Assembly: GCF_000720135.1 (NCBI RefSeq)
Contig: NZ_JOIU01000019.1
Coordinates: 1 to 64,000 of the forward strand
Direction: 5' to 3'
Source of the DNA: Streptomyces sp. NRRL S-1022
GTDB lineage: Bacteria; Actinomycetota; Actinomycetes; Streptomycetales; Streptomycetaceae
Length of the DNA: 64,000 nt
Below, one piece after another: positions 27,916 through 36,990 of this stretch. The stretch's first letter is position 1. Each line of letters opens with the position of its first letter. The position numbers and the translations under genes were made by a program. The notes beneath the pieces are model-generated. The model searched no databases. It had not been told where the DNA came from and worked only from the letters and a program-made list of their open reading frames with translations.

Positions 27916-28437
27916 ATGGCATGGGACGAGTGGGAGCAGCTCAAGGCACAGGCTGTCCAGGGGCAGTCGGCGCACATGCAGCTCAACCATGTCGACGGGG
28001 GCGGTGGGACGTACGGCCCCTATGTCCTTCCCGGCAAGACCGGTGACCTCAAGGTGGGTCACAAGGACCTGGAGAAGATCGGCAGCGCGGCCCACCACCT
28101 CTACGACCAGCTCTGGGACAAGGCCCGCGTGGCCACCCCGAGCAGCGACAGCGCGGCCGGTGACCTCTCCCAGCAGGGCTTCGCCCTCGGCGCCGGACTC
28201 CAGCACGTGTCGAACCGGTGGGAGGAGCAGTTGAAGTCCCTGATGGACGCCTGTGCCCAGATCGCCAACCACATGCAGGTCACCAAGGCCGTGCACGCGA
28301 ACGACGAGCACTACATCCAGCGGCAGATGAGCAGCATCGACGCACTGGACGACGGGTTCGACGAACGGGTCGGGGCGCCGGGCGAGAAGAACGACTACGG
28401 GGACGACGGAAAGGGCGAGGGCAAGAAGAAGGGTTAG
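27916..28437 (+). CDS. Small helical ESX-associated protein
   Basis: 173 residues from an ATG preceded by GGGGGAAGGGG. Two long helices (about residues 45-80 and 95-140) are joined by a Ser/Asp-rich loop. NRWEEQLKSLMDACAQIANH gives the amphipathic pattern of WXG-like cargo or chaperones. The C terminus is a very charged DYGDDGKGEGKKKG tail. It precedes the 763-residue protein by 69 nt, so it is likely its partner. I recognise no exact family. Confidence 0.7.
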   Translation: MAWDEWEQLKAQAVQGQSAHMQLNHVDGGGGTYGPYVLPGKTGDLKVGHKDLEKIGSAAHHLYDQLWDKARVATPSSDSAAGDLSQQGFALGAGLQHVSNRWEEQLKSLMDACAQIANHMQVTKAVHANDEHYIQRQMSSIDALDDGFDERVGAPGEKNDYGDDGKGEGKKKG

Positions 28438-28506
28438 CCGCGCCTGAGTTGTCGACGACGCAGACGATCACCACATCCGGCACCGCTACTCCTGGGACGA
28501 CCGCCG

Positions 28507-30798
28507 ATGAACTTCAATGCCTTGTACCACGCGAACTTCAAGTTGCTCGACGACGCCGTCACCGACTGGTCGACGCTGGTGAAGCACCTCGCAGACCTGA
28601 AGAAGGACGCTGAGGACAGCCTGCACAAGGCCGCCAACCAGGCCGAGTGGGCCGGGGTGAACGCAAAGGTCTCCAAGGAGTTCATCGGCAAGACGGCCGG
28701 CGAGTTCGGAGACGCCCACACGCAGGCCACCACCATCTACAAGATCCTGCTCGACACCCGGGACGAGTTGAAGTCGTTCCACCGGCAGCTGGCGGACGCC
28801 GTCTCGCGAGGCAACGGGAGGGACCTCACCGTCGTGGACACCGGCGACGGCGGGTTCACTGTCATGGGCAACACACGGCCCGACTGGCACTCGGACCCGA
28901 GCGGCAACAAGAGCGCGACCAATCAGAAGGACGTCGACGACCTACGGGACGAGATCCAGAGCATCCTCGGCAAGGCTACCGAGAGCGACAACACAGCGAA
29001 GACCGTCCTCATGGCGATCGCCGACCAGACCAAGATGGGCTTCTCCGACGTCAGCTACAAGGACCGGGACACCGCGGCGGCGGCCGTCAAGGAGGCCGAC
29101 ACGTTGGCGAAGCTGGCGAGGCAGGATCCGGAGGACCTCACGGTCAAGGAATTCGACCTTCTGAACGCCGGCTTGAAGAAGTACCACGACGATCCCCTGT
29201 TCGCCGAACGCTTCACGACCACGCTCGGAGCGAAGAAGACCCTGGAGTTCTGGGCCGGCGTCGCGGATCCCATGGTGGCACCGGAACTCACTCGCAATCG
29301 ACGGGAAGAGTTCGACGAACTGCAGAAGAGCCTGGGGCTGACACTGGCCACGGCGAGTCAGAGCGACACACCGAGCATGACTCAGTGGAAGCGTGACGTC
29401 ATCGAGTTGGGTGACCAGCCGGTCGGACACCGAAGGAACGTCATCGGCTTCCAAATCATGAGCAACCTCATGCGCGGCGGGGACTATGACGATGCGTTCA
29501 TGGCCGACTACGGCAAGCAGTTGATGGCGACAGAGCGCAAGCTGACGCACGACGGGAACTATGCCGCCTGGGGACGCTTGGCTTCCGACCCCTATCTGAA
29601 CCGGCTGGGCGGCGACTCGGGCTGGGATCCGCTGAGCGGATACCTGAAGGGGCTCTCCAACAATCCGGACGCCGCCACCGACTTCTTCAACGACGACTTC
29701 ATCCCGAAGGACAGCGACCACAAGCACGCCGTCTCCAACTTCAAGTACCTGTTCGAAGATCGCCATTGGCCGCACGAAATCAAGAGCGACGGCAGCGGTG
29801 ATGCGAGCACCGATGGACGCAACGACCTGGCATCCGCTCTGGAAGCCGCAGCGACCGGCCATCCTGCGGGTGAACTGCCCACCGACGACACGCCGGCCCA
29901 TGATCCAGGTCAGGCAAAACTGTTCCAGAGCATCGTGTCCTCGATCTCGGAAGACAACGGGCGGCTCACCGATCACAGTTACATGTCGGACAACATCGGC
30001 CAGATCGCATCGGAATACCTTCCGGACATCGATCGCGCCACAACCGACGTCGATCGGCATCCGGAGAAGGGTGACGCGGCAGGTCAAGCCGCGTGGGAAC
30101 GTCTCCAGAAGCTGTACCCCGTTCAGGGCACGCCTGCCGAAGTGAACCACCGCGACGTCTCGCGGTTCCTCTTCGCCGTCGGACAGGACCCTCACGGCTA
30201 CGCCGCTGTCGAGGTGGGCCAGAAGAGGTACATGGGGAAGCTGCTGGAGTACCACCTGAATCCGGACCTGCCGGAAAGCCAGCGGCCCGACCGCGACTTG
30301 GAACTCACGGTCCGGGACATCGCACGACACTCGGGCCAGGTGTCGGGAACCCTTGCCATGGGGCGCAACGAAGCGGTCGCTGGACCCGCTGACGTCGAGG
30401 ACAAGGATTTCGATCACTCGGTTGCCCAGTGGAAGAACCTGCTGTCGGGAACGGTCGGCACCGGCGTCGGTGTCGGCACCTCGTTCATTGCCTCTCCGGC
30501 TGTCGGCGCCGGGGTGGGCGGTGTCGCCGGTACGGCCACCAGCATGATGCTGGAGGAACTCTTCAAGGACGCCGAAGGCAGTGCCAAGGACGATGCCGGT
30601 GCCAAGATGGGCGAGGACTGGGAGAACGGTACCCAGGCCAACATGAAGTACACGAGTGCGGCTGCCTTCAATGCGGCCAAGCAGTACCACCTCGATCGTG
30701 ACGTTTCCACGTGGGCGGAGCAGTCTTCCAACCAGGGATTTCTCGAAGGTGGCGATTACATGGAGCGCGTCGGTGCTGAACTCGTCACGGACATCTGA
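28507..30798 (+). CDS. Large WXG-like ESX-associated protein with glycine-rich hydrophobic segment
   Basis: 763 residues. The N-terminal ~100 residues are helical with EWAGVNAKV (W-A-G turn, about residue 48), like LXG/WXG-type secreted proteins. A long central region follows, and near residues 645-680 a hydrophobic stretch of repeated Gly (VGTGVGVGTSF, GAGVGGVAGTA) of the glycine-zipper type that can insert in membranes. No signal peptide is present, so ESX export is plausible. It may belong to the DUF6571-type actinobacterial family, which I could not confirm. Two lipoprotein genes follow. An effector role is inference only. Confidence 0.7.
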   Translation: MNFNALYHANFKLLDDAVTDWSTLVKHLADLKKDAEDSLHKAANQAEWAGVNAKVSKEFIGKTAGEFGDAHTQATTIYKILLDTRDELKSFHRQLADAVSRGNGRDLTVVDTGDGGFTVMGNTRPDWHSDPSGNKSATNQKDVDDLRDEIQSILGKATESDNTAKTVLMAIADQTKMGFSDVSYKDRDTAAAAVKEADTLAKLARQDPEDLTVKEFDLLNAGLKKYHDDPLFAERFTTTLGAKKTLEFWAGVADPMVAPELTRNRREEFDELQKSLGLTLATASQSDTPSMTQWKRDVIELGDQPVGHRRNVIGFQIMSNLMRGGDYDDAFMADYGKQLMATERKLTHDGNYAAWGRLASDPYLNRLGGDSGWDPLSGYLKGLSNNPDAATDFFNDDFIPKDSDHKHAVSNFKYLFEDRHWPHEIKSDGSGDASTDGRNDLASALEAAATGHPAGELPTDDTPAHDPGQAKLFQSIVSSISEDNGRLTDHSYMSDNIGQIASEYLPDIDRATTDVDRHPEKGDAAGQAAWERLQKLYPVQGTPAEVNHRDVSRFLFAVGQDPHGYAAVEVGQKRYMGKLLEYHLNPDLPESQRPDRDLELTVRDIARHSGQVSGTLAMGRNEAVAGPADVEDKDFDHSVAQWKNLLSGTVGTGVGVGTSFIASPAVGAGVGGVAGTATSMMLEELFKDAEGSAKDDAGAKMGEDWENGTQANMKYTSAAAFNAAKQYHLDRDVSTWAEQSSNQGFLEGGDYMERVGAELVTDI

Positions 30799-30838
30799 TG
30801 TCAAGGTCAAGCCGGTCGGAGAAAGTCAGGAGTATGCG

Positions 30839-31357
30839 ATGGCTCGGCGAGTAGTGGCAACCACCGCGGCGCTCGGCATGCTCAGTCTGGTCGTCGGCTG
30901 CTCGGGGTCCGACGACCAGAAGGAATACGACGTACCCGGAGCGCTGTGCGGTGTCCCGGTCGACCCCGACCTGGTCTCGCCGTTCCTCCCCTCGGGCAAG
31001 AAAATCCGTGTGTCGGAGACACGTCCTGTGCCCTCCAGGAAGATCTGCCGACTGGACGTCGACAGCAAGTGGGCGCTGATGACGAATGTGGAATGGTGGC
31101 CAGAGGGTGCGTCCAGTGCCACGGTCGCATCGGGCAATCCACAACTGGACAAAGCCCAATTGTCCTCCGACGGCAACCTGTACAGCGGAACAGGCGCTGT
31201 TGTACTGGTCAAAGGCTGCAAGAACTCTCATCACGACGAACAGCTCCTGTTCACCTCCCTGCGAGTCCACGACCCGGACCTCGGTGACGTCTCCGCCATG
31301 AAGAAGTTGGCGGCCGCATACACCGGGGCTGTCGGACGGTCCGATGAATGCGCGTAA
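30839..31357 (+). CDS. Lipoprotein downstream of the ESX large protein (1)
   Basis: 172 residues with a short basic N terminus, a hydrophobic stretch and the lipobox LVVGC (Cys about residue 22), so it is lipid-anchored outside the membrane. The mature part is about 150 residues with two or three conserved-looking cysteines (ALCGVP, KICRL, KGCKN). GGAG lies six bases before the ATG at 30839. Its last codons overlap the next lipoprotein gene by 14 bases. The function is unknown. Confidence 0.8.
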   Translation: MARRVVATTAALGMLSLVVGCSGSDDQKEYDVPGALCGVPVDPDLVSPFLPSGKKIRVSETRPVPSRKICRLDVDSKWALMTNVEWWPEGASSATVASGNPQLDKAQLSSDGNLYSGTGAVVLVKGCKNSHHDEQLLFTSLRVHDPDLGDVSAMKKLAAAYTGAVGRSDECA

Positions 31358-31994
31358 GGCGGCCAGGGCTGTGGCCGCCTCCGTTGCCCTGGTGAGCGGA
31401 TGTGGTGGTGGAGGAACTGCAGAACCTGTCTCTCTGCATGCTGGTCAGGTACGGGCGGTGCTGCCGGACGCTGCGTCCTTGCCCGGCTGGGAAGCCACCA
31501 TCGAGCCAGTCGTCTATCCGCTGGAGAAGGCCAAGACGCTGGGTCTCGCTCGGTGTTCCGAGGACGCCGAGCAAGGCTCCTGCAAGCGGGTCCGCTTCGT
31601 CGGTGCTTCTGAGTTTCACCAGCAGAAAAGACCGGTCATCTCCTTCATGGTCCAGACGTACCGCGACCCTGCCGCAGCCCAAGCCGCCTACGGAACCGTC
31701 TGGAAGGCGTGGAAGGGGTGGATGCCGGCTCCGAAGGCCCTGCCGGTCGGGAAACTCGGAGATCAGCGAAATGCCGTGGTCGGGCTGAGTCCATCGGCGG
31801 TCAAGGGGTCGAAAGGCCTGACGATCCTTGTCCGAAAGGGCAGCGTCATCATGCTGTCCACGGCCTGGTCGGGTACACACGTCGACATGGCGGACTCCTT
31901 CCTCACCCGATTCGCCGGTGTCTTCGCGCAACGGGCCGAAGAGGCTCTGGGAGGCAAGGCGCCGTCGGCCGGAATCAGGCCGTCCTCAAGCTGA
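31344..31994 (+). CDS. Lipoprotein downstream of the ESX large protein (2)
   Basis: 216 residues, with signal sequence and lipobox ALVSGC (Cys about residue 20) followed by a Gly-rich spacer. The mature domain has two cysteines (LARCSEDAEQGSCKR) that could form a disulfide and a FMVQTYRDPAAAQAAY helix. It overlaps the previous gene by 14 bases, so the two are translationally coupled. The pair resembles Streptomyces lipoproteins often placed beside ESX genes; an immunity or surface-binding role is speculation. Confidence 0.78.
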   Translation: MNARKAARAVAASVALVSGCGGGGTAEPVSLHAGQVRAVLPDAASLPGWEATIEPVVYPLEKAKTLGLARCSEDAEQGSCKRVRFVGASEFHQQKRPVISFMVQTYRDPAAAQAAYGTVWKAWKGWMPAPKALPVGKLGDQRNAVVGLSPSAVKGSKGLTILVRKGSVIMLSTAWSGTHVDMADSFLTRFAGVFAQRAEEALGGKAPSAGIRPSSS

Positions 31995-32064
31995 GCGGAC
32001 AAGATGGCAGAACCCGGGCGGCCTGGGTGTGTCGGACACGCTGGGTATCGCGCACGAAGGCAGG

Positions 32065-32673
32065 TCAGCACTCCCCGTCACGTGCCGATGCCGCGAGCCG
32101 GTACCCCGGGTAGGTGAGCGTTCCCTCTCCGCCGGCGATGCCCGGTGGGGAGTAGTCGTCCTTCTCCGACCGGATGCGCTTGATGTGGGCGCACAACGCG
32201 CGGTCCGCGCCGTCCCCGGTGACCGTGAAGAACGCGTCGTCGAGCGTGTTGCCTTCGGCGGGTTCGGTCGTCACCCCGTACTCCGGTGCGTCGCCGCCGC
32301 CGTGCTGGATCACCTTGTCCTTGAGCAGCGATGCGTAGTCGGTGAAGGGGAGAGGGTTGCCCCCGTCATCAGCCTGGAATGTGAAACCGTCGAGCTCGTC
32401 GGTCGCTTGTCGGACCGCGGTGGTCAGCTCGCCATCGCTCCAGGACACGTCATCGGAGACGTTGAAGCCCTGGACGGACGTGTAGACGCCGATACTCGCC
32501 AACCCTAGAAAGATGAGGCGGGCGGCGACGAAGGCGGAGCCGGGCAGCTCCGGAGCCGACGGGTTGAGGTTCGCCCGCCAGGCGCGCACCCGGTCGGTCT
32601 TCACGCAAGCCATGGCCACTAGCACGGCGGACAAGACCACGCCCAGCACATTCAGCTTGGTCAGCGCGTCCAC
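32065..32673 (-). CDS. Two-pass membrane protein of the ESX locus
   Basis: 202 residues. Two hydrophobic helices (about residues 8-27 and 48-66) are followed by a ~130-residue soluble domain facing outward, with two cysteines near its C terminus (RALCAHI and the final EC). The GTG start shares one base with the stop of mycP2 (TAGTG), so expression is coupled to it. No known domain was recognised. It is convergent with the lipoprotein genes. Confidence 0.75.
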   Translation of the reverse strand: MDALTKLNVLGVVLSAVLVAMACVKTDRVRAWRANLNPSAPELPGSAFVAARLIFLGLASIGVYTSVQGFNVSDDVSWSDGELTTAVRQATDELDGFTFQADDGGNPLPFTDYASLLKDKVIQHGGGDAPEYGVTTEPAEGNTLDDAFFTVTGDGADRALCAHIKRIRSEKDDYSPPGIAGGEGTLTYPGYRLAASARDGEC

Positions 32674-33914
32674 TACCCGACCCGCATTCGGCCACGGCGC
32701 CTGCGTCGTGCGTCGCGTAGGGCCACCGCTCCTCCGCCGAGTCCGGCCACCAGTACCGCGACGCCGATCGCGACGTACGTGGCGATGCGGGCCGTGCGTT
32801 CCTGGGGGGTTTCGCCGAGGGTGAGGGTGGCGGGGGTGGGGGCCTCCGCATGGGTGAGGCCGGCGTCGGGGCGGGGGGACTCGATCGGGTGATCGTCCTC
32901 CGTGAGGGCGCGGACTGGATCCACCACGCCCCATCCGACCCGGATGTCGTGGCCGGCGATGGAGCGTTCGGCCGTCTGCTCGATCTGGGCCACGATCTCA
33001 CGGGGCGTCCAGTCGCCGTGTTTGGCCTTGATCAGCGCGGCCACACCGGCCACGAAGGGGGCGGAGAAGCTGGTGCCGTTGTCCGGGCAGTGGCCGCCCT
33101 TCGGAACCGTGGAGATCATGTCGACGCCCGGGGCGGCCACACCGACGAAGTCACCGGACTGGGAGAAGGCCGCGCGTTCGTTGTTGCGGTCGGACGCGGC
33201 TACGGCGAGGACGCCGTCGTAGGAGGCGGGGTAGGTCTTCTTCTCGTTGCCGTCCACGCCGTCGTTGCCCGCGGAGGCGACCACGACGATGCCGGCCCGC
33301 AGTGCCTCGTCGACGGCCCGGTGCAGGTCCTCGTCGGGCGCGATGGCGTTGGCCGTGTCCTGGGAGATGTTGATGACGCCGGCCTTGACCCGGATCGCGT
33401 ACCGGATCGCCTGGGCGAGGGTGCCGGCCGTGCCGTGCCCCTCCGCGTCGTTCTGCTTGATCGGGACGATGGTGGCCTCGGGGGCGAGCCCGACGAAGCC
33501 CGTGCCCTTCATGGGGCGGGCGGCGATGATGCCCGCCACACGGGTGCCGTGGCCCACCGTGTCCGTCGTGCCCTTGTCGTTTCCCCGGTCGATCGGCTCT
33601 CCCTTGCCGTCCTTGCGTGGCAGGAAGTTGTTCCCCAGGGCCGGCGCGACGGCGTGGGTGAGCTGCGGGTTGGCCGTGTCGACGCCCGTGTCGATGACGG
33701 CGACCTTGACGTTCCGGCCCTTGGACTGGCTCCACAGCTCATCGAGGTTGACGCGCTGCAGGGACCAGGGCGTACCGGCGTACTTGTGGTTCGACTTGGA
33801 GAACGTGCACTGGTCGGAGGCGGAGTCGGCCGCGGCCACCGGCACCGCCGACAGGGTGGCGGCCACCGCCATGACCGTCACCAGTGCGGTGCGGGTGCGG
33901 AGCGTGGACGTCAT
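32673..33914 (-). CDS. Mycosin, ESX membrane-anchored subtilisin protease (2)
   Basis: 413 residues, a second mycosin distinct from the one at 23817. It has a signal peptide (to AVPVAAADS), an S8 domain with VIDTGVD (Asp), VGHGTRVAG (His) and GTSFSAPFVAG (Ser), and a C-terminal helix at about 375-395 followed by DARRRRR. All triad residues are present. The ATG at 33914 has GAGGGG seven bases upstream. It sits 11 nt after eccB, so it is likely the mycosin of the core complex. Its divergence from the other mycosin suggests separate roles. Confidence 0.92.
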   Translation of the reverse strand: MTSTLRTRTALVTVMAVAATLSAVPVAAADSASDQCTFSKSNHKYAGTPWSLQRVNLDELWSQSKGRNVKVAVIDTGVDTANPQLTHAVAPALGNNFLPRKDGKGEPIDRGNDKGTTDTVGHGTRVAGIIAARPMKGTGFVGLAPEATIVPIKQNDAEGHGTAGTLAQAIRYAIRVKAGVINISQDTANAIAPDEDLHRAVDEALRAGIVVVASAGNDGVDGNEKKTYPASYDGVLAVAASDRNNERAAFSQSGDFVGVAAPGVDMISTVPKGGHCPDNGTSFSAPFVAGVAALIKAKHGDWTPREIVAQIEQTAERSIAGHDIRVGWGVVDPVRALTEDDHPIESPRPDAGLTHAEAPTPATLTLGETPQERTARIATYVAIGVAVLVAGLGGGAVALRDARRRRRGRMRVG

Positions 33915-33925
33915 CGTCGTACCCC

Positions 33926-35455
33926 TCAGGAGCCCTGCGGCTGGCGGGCCGCCGCGGTCGACAGACGCGGGCCGGTCGGCAGGAACTCCGACCAGGACGC
34001 GGGGATCGGCGCGGGATTCACGTCGGCGTAGCCGAGACGGGTCTGCGCCAGCTTGGCCTCCTGCTGCAGCTGCTTGCGCTGCTTCGCGGTGAGACCGATG
34101 CCCTTGTCGTCGGATGCGCTGTCGTCGTTGGACTGCAGGCCGTAGCGCAGGCCGGTGTCGGTGACCAGGAAGACCGGGCCCGCCTTGGTCTCGCTGCCCT
34201 GGAACTGGCGGTAGAGCTGGCCGGAGCCCGCGGTGACGTACGCGCTGGAGGAGCCGGTGGGCAGGACCGCCGGGAAGTCGGTGCCCGCCCAGGTGCTCAG
34301 GGTGGTGTCGCCGTTGCCGGGGTCGACGTGGTTCAGGACGTTGCAGACGGTGTTGCGGCTGCCGTCGGCCGTGGAAGCGCTGTTGACCGCGGTGGGCTTC
34401 GCGGTGGGCCACTTGTGGTCGGCGGCGAACGGCGCGCCCCGGTTGATGGCGCCCGCGCTGACCTCCTGGTGGTGTCCGGTCTGGCCGAGCTTCACCAGGT
34501 CCTTGCTGACGAGGAGGAGCTGGGCGACGAAGTCGGAGACGGGGGCGACCCGGCCGGGCAGCACCACGAAGTACTGCTCGTGCCCGTTGACCGGAGCCCT
34601 GAGCACCATGCCGACGCGGTTGGCCTGGGGGTCCAGCTGCCCGGGGGCGTGGGCGGGGGCGGCCGGGACGCCCTCGACGGGCGGGAAGCTGATCGCGTCG
34701 CCGGGGTGCAGGGTCGCGATCCACTCCTTGGTCACCTGCTGCGGTGTGCGGTCCGCGCCCACGAGCGTCTGCAACAACAGGCTGTCGGAGGCGTCGACCG
34801 GGTACGCCCAGCCGCGCGCGTCGACCACGTACCGCTTCTTGTCCGGGGTGACGACGTAGAGGAGCTGGCCGCCGTGCAGCTTCTCCTCGGCGTCGGTGAG
34901 CTTGCCCTGGTCGCGCTCGGCGAGGACGAAGGCGGCCTTCTGGATGGAGCTGCCGCTGCCGCTCGGGCGCTCGCAGACGGCCCACTGCTTGGCCGTGCCG
35001 GCCTCCTTGCCGGAGGGGAGCCGGTCCGGGGCGTACGGGATGCCGATGGTGACGCCGTGCGGGATCTTGCCGTTGTCGAGGATCGACTCGTCGACGGTGA
35101 CGACGTCGACGTCGCTCTGGGTGTCGAGGACGAGCTTGGCGGACGCCATGTTCAGGACCGGGTGGAGCTGGGTCTTGCCCTTGGTCTTCAGCACCACGTA
35201 CCGGGTGGTGGACTTGCTGGCGATGATCACCTTCTGCCCGGGGGCGTCCCAGCCCTGCGGGGCGGTCGGCTTGAACATGCCCCAGGCGCCGAACACCGCG
35301 AGGACGACCGCACCGACGACCGCGCCGGGCAGGATGGCGCGCAGCGGCCGGGGCGCCCCCTCGTCGGAGGCATCCGGTGACGACTGCACGAACGACGCGA
35401 GCATGCGGCGCTTCGCGAAGGTGTAGGCGTTGAGTTGATCCCGCCGAGATGCCAT
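33926..35455 (-). CDS. eccB: Type VII secretion protein EccB
   Basis: 509 residues with a cytoplasmic N-terminal region (SRRDQLNAYTFAKRRM), one transmembrane helix (about residues 40-62, PGAVVGAVVLAVFGAWG) and a large extracytoplasmic repeat domain with two cysteines (WAVCE and NTVCN), as in mycobacterial EccB. The start is the ATG at 35455. The gene is divergent from eccE with a 197-nt spacer and lies 11 nt before mycP2. EccB is part of the membrane core and touches the periplasmic side. Confidence 0.95.
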   Translation of the reverse strand: MASRRDQLNAYTFAKRRMLASFVQSSPDASDEGAPRPLRAILPGAVVGAVVLAVFGAWGMFKPTAPQGWDAPGQKVIIASKSTTRYVVLKTKGKTQLHPVLNMASAKLVLDTQSDVDVVTVDESILDNGKIPHGVTIGIPYAPDRLPSGKEAGTAKQWAVCERPSGSGSSIQKAAFVLAERDQGKLTDAEEKLHGGQLLYVVTPDKKRYVVDARGWAYPVDASDSLLLQTLVGADRTPQQVTKEWIATLHPGDAISFPPVEGVPAAPAHAPGQLDPQANRVGMVLRAPVNGHEQYFVVLPGRVAPVSDFVAQLLLVSKDLVKLGQTGHHQEVSAGAINRGAPFAADHKWPTAKPTAVNSASTADGSRNTVCNVLNHVDPGNGDTTLSTWAGTDFPAVLPTGSSSAYVTAGSGQLYRQFQGSETKAGPVFLVTDTGLRYGLQSNDDSASDDKGIGLTAKQRKQLQQEAKLAQTRLGYADVNPAPIPASWSEFLPTGPRLSTAAARQPQGS

Positions 35456-35652
35456 CTGTGCCTGTTTCTCCCCGTGTCTCCCGCGGAGCGCGCCCGGGGA
35501 CCGTGCTCCCCCGCCCTCCGTTGTCGGACCCGGCCCCTACTATGCCTGGTAAGGAGCGGGCCTCGTGGAGCGGGTAGGGTACCTGGGCCCTCAAGGGCCT
35601 TGTTCAGTGGCCTGGTTCCAGCGAGTTGTGAGCAAAACGGGGGGATGGAGTG

Positions 35653-36990
35653 ATGGCTTCCGGAACGCGGACGCGAGCGCGCGGCCGGTCGGCGGCGCCA
35701 GGTCGCACGGCCGGGTCCGGGACACCGCCACGCGGCGCGTCCGCCCAGCGCGACGGGGAGCGGCAGCAGGTCACGCTCGGCCTCAGGCAACGGCCGGGCC
35801 GGGCCGGCTCGTTCCGTTTGCAACGGCTCGTGCTGGTGGAGCTGGCGGCGGCCGTGCTGCTCGTCGGCTGGGCCGTCGGGATGGCGGTGCTGGTACCGGC
35901 CGCGGTGCTCGCGCCGGCCCTGGTCCTGCTGGCCTTCGTACGGCGGCGGGGCCGCTCCCTGCCGGAGTGGCTGGCCACCGCACGGGAACTGCGGGCGCGG
36001 CAGAAGCGGGCCGCCGGCACCCCGATACCTCCGGGTACTGAGCCGGGCCTGGTCCCGGCGGTGGAGTGCGAGCCCGCCCTGCGCACGTACTCCTACGGCG
36101 CGCGTGACCGGCGGCCGGTCGGGATCGTCGGTGACGGCACGTTCGTCACGGCCGTCCTCCAGGTGGAGGCCGACGCGACCGCGCTGCGGGCCGAGCGGAG
36201 CCGGCAGCCGCTGCCGCTGGGGCTGGTGCGGGACGCGCTGGAGGTGGACGGGATCCGTCTGGAGTCGGCGCAGATCGTGCTGCACACCCAGCCGGCGCCC
36301 GCGCTGCACCTGCCCCAGCAGTCCGTGGCCGTCGCCAACTACCTCCCGCTCCAGGAGCAGACCGGTGCCCCGGCCGTGCGCATCACCTGGATCGCGCTGA
36401 AGCTCGACCCCGAGCTGTGCGCGGAGGCCGTGGCCGCGCGCGGCGGCGGTCTGACGGGTGCCCAGAAGTGCGTGGTGCGGGCCGCGGACCACCTGGCGAG
36501 CCGGCTGACCGGCGCCGGGTTCCGGGCCCGGGTGCTGGACGAGGAGGAGCTGGTCGCCGCGCTCGCCACCTCCGCCTGCGCCAATCCGCTGGTCACCGCC
36601 GAGGCGGGGCGCAGCGAGACGCGGGAGCGGCGCACGGAGGAATCCGGGCGCAGCTGGCGCTGTGACAACCGGCGGCACACCACGTACTGGATCCGGCGCT
36701 GGCCCCAACTGGGCGGCGAACGCTCGGAGTCGCTGCCGCAGTTCGTCGCGGGGGTCACCGCCGTACCGGCCCTGGCCACCACGTTCAGCCTGACCCTCGC
36801 CCCCGGTGAGCGGCAGGAGGTTTCGCTGTGCGGGCACCTGCGGGTGACCGGGCGCAGTGACGACGAGCTGGTGGCGGCCCGGCGGGCGCTGGAGGACGCG
36901 GCCCGCCGGTCCGGGGCCGGTCTGACCCGCCTCGACCGTGAGCAACTGCCCGGCATGCTGGCCACTCTTCCTCTCGGAGGCGCGCGGTGA
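35653..36990 (+). CDS. eccE: Type VII secretion protein EccE
   Basis: 445 residues. A disordered basic N terminus precedes two transmembrane helices at about residues 55-100 (VLVELAAAVLLVGWAVGMAV, then VLAPALVLLAFV). A large soluble domain with the EccE pattern (RDRRPVGIVGDGTFVTAVLQ) follows. The ATG at 35653 is directly preceded by GTG; either could be used, with GGGGGG upstream. Its stop overlaps the next gene by four bases (GTGA). EccE completes the membrane core near EccB and EccD. Confidence 0.9.
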   Translation: MASGTRTRARGRSAAPGRTAGSGTPPRGASAQRDGERQQVTLGLRQRPGRAGSFRLQRLVLVELAAAVLLVGWAVGMAVLVPAAVLAPALVLLAFVRRRGRSLPEWLATARELRARQKRAAGTPIPPGTEPGLVPAVECEPALRTYSYGARDRRPVGIVGDGTFVTAVLQVEADATALRAERSRQPLPLGLVRDALEVDGIRLESAQIVLHTQPAPALHLPQQSVAVANYLPLQEQTGAPAVRITWIALKLDPELCAEAVAARGGGLTGAQKCVVRAADHLASRLTGAGFRARVLDEEELVAALATSACANPLVTAEAGRSETRERRTEESGRSWRCDNRRHTTYWIRRWPQLGGERSESLPQFVAGVTAVPALATTFSLTLAPGERQEVSLCGHLRVTGRSDDELVAARRALEDAARRSGAGLTRLDREQLPGMLATLPLGGAR

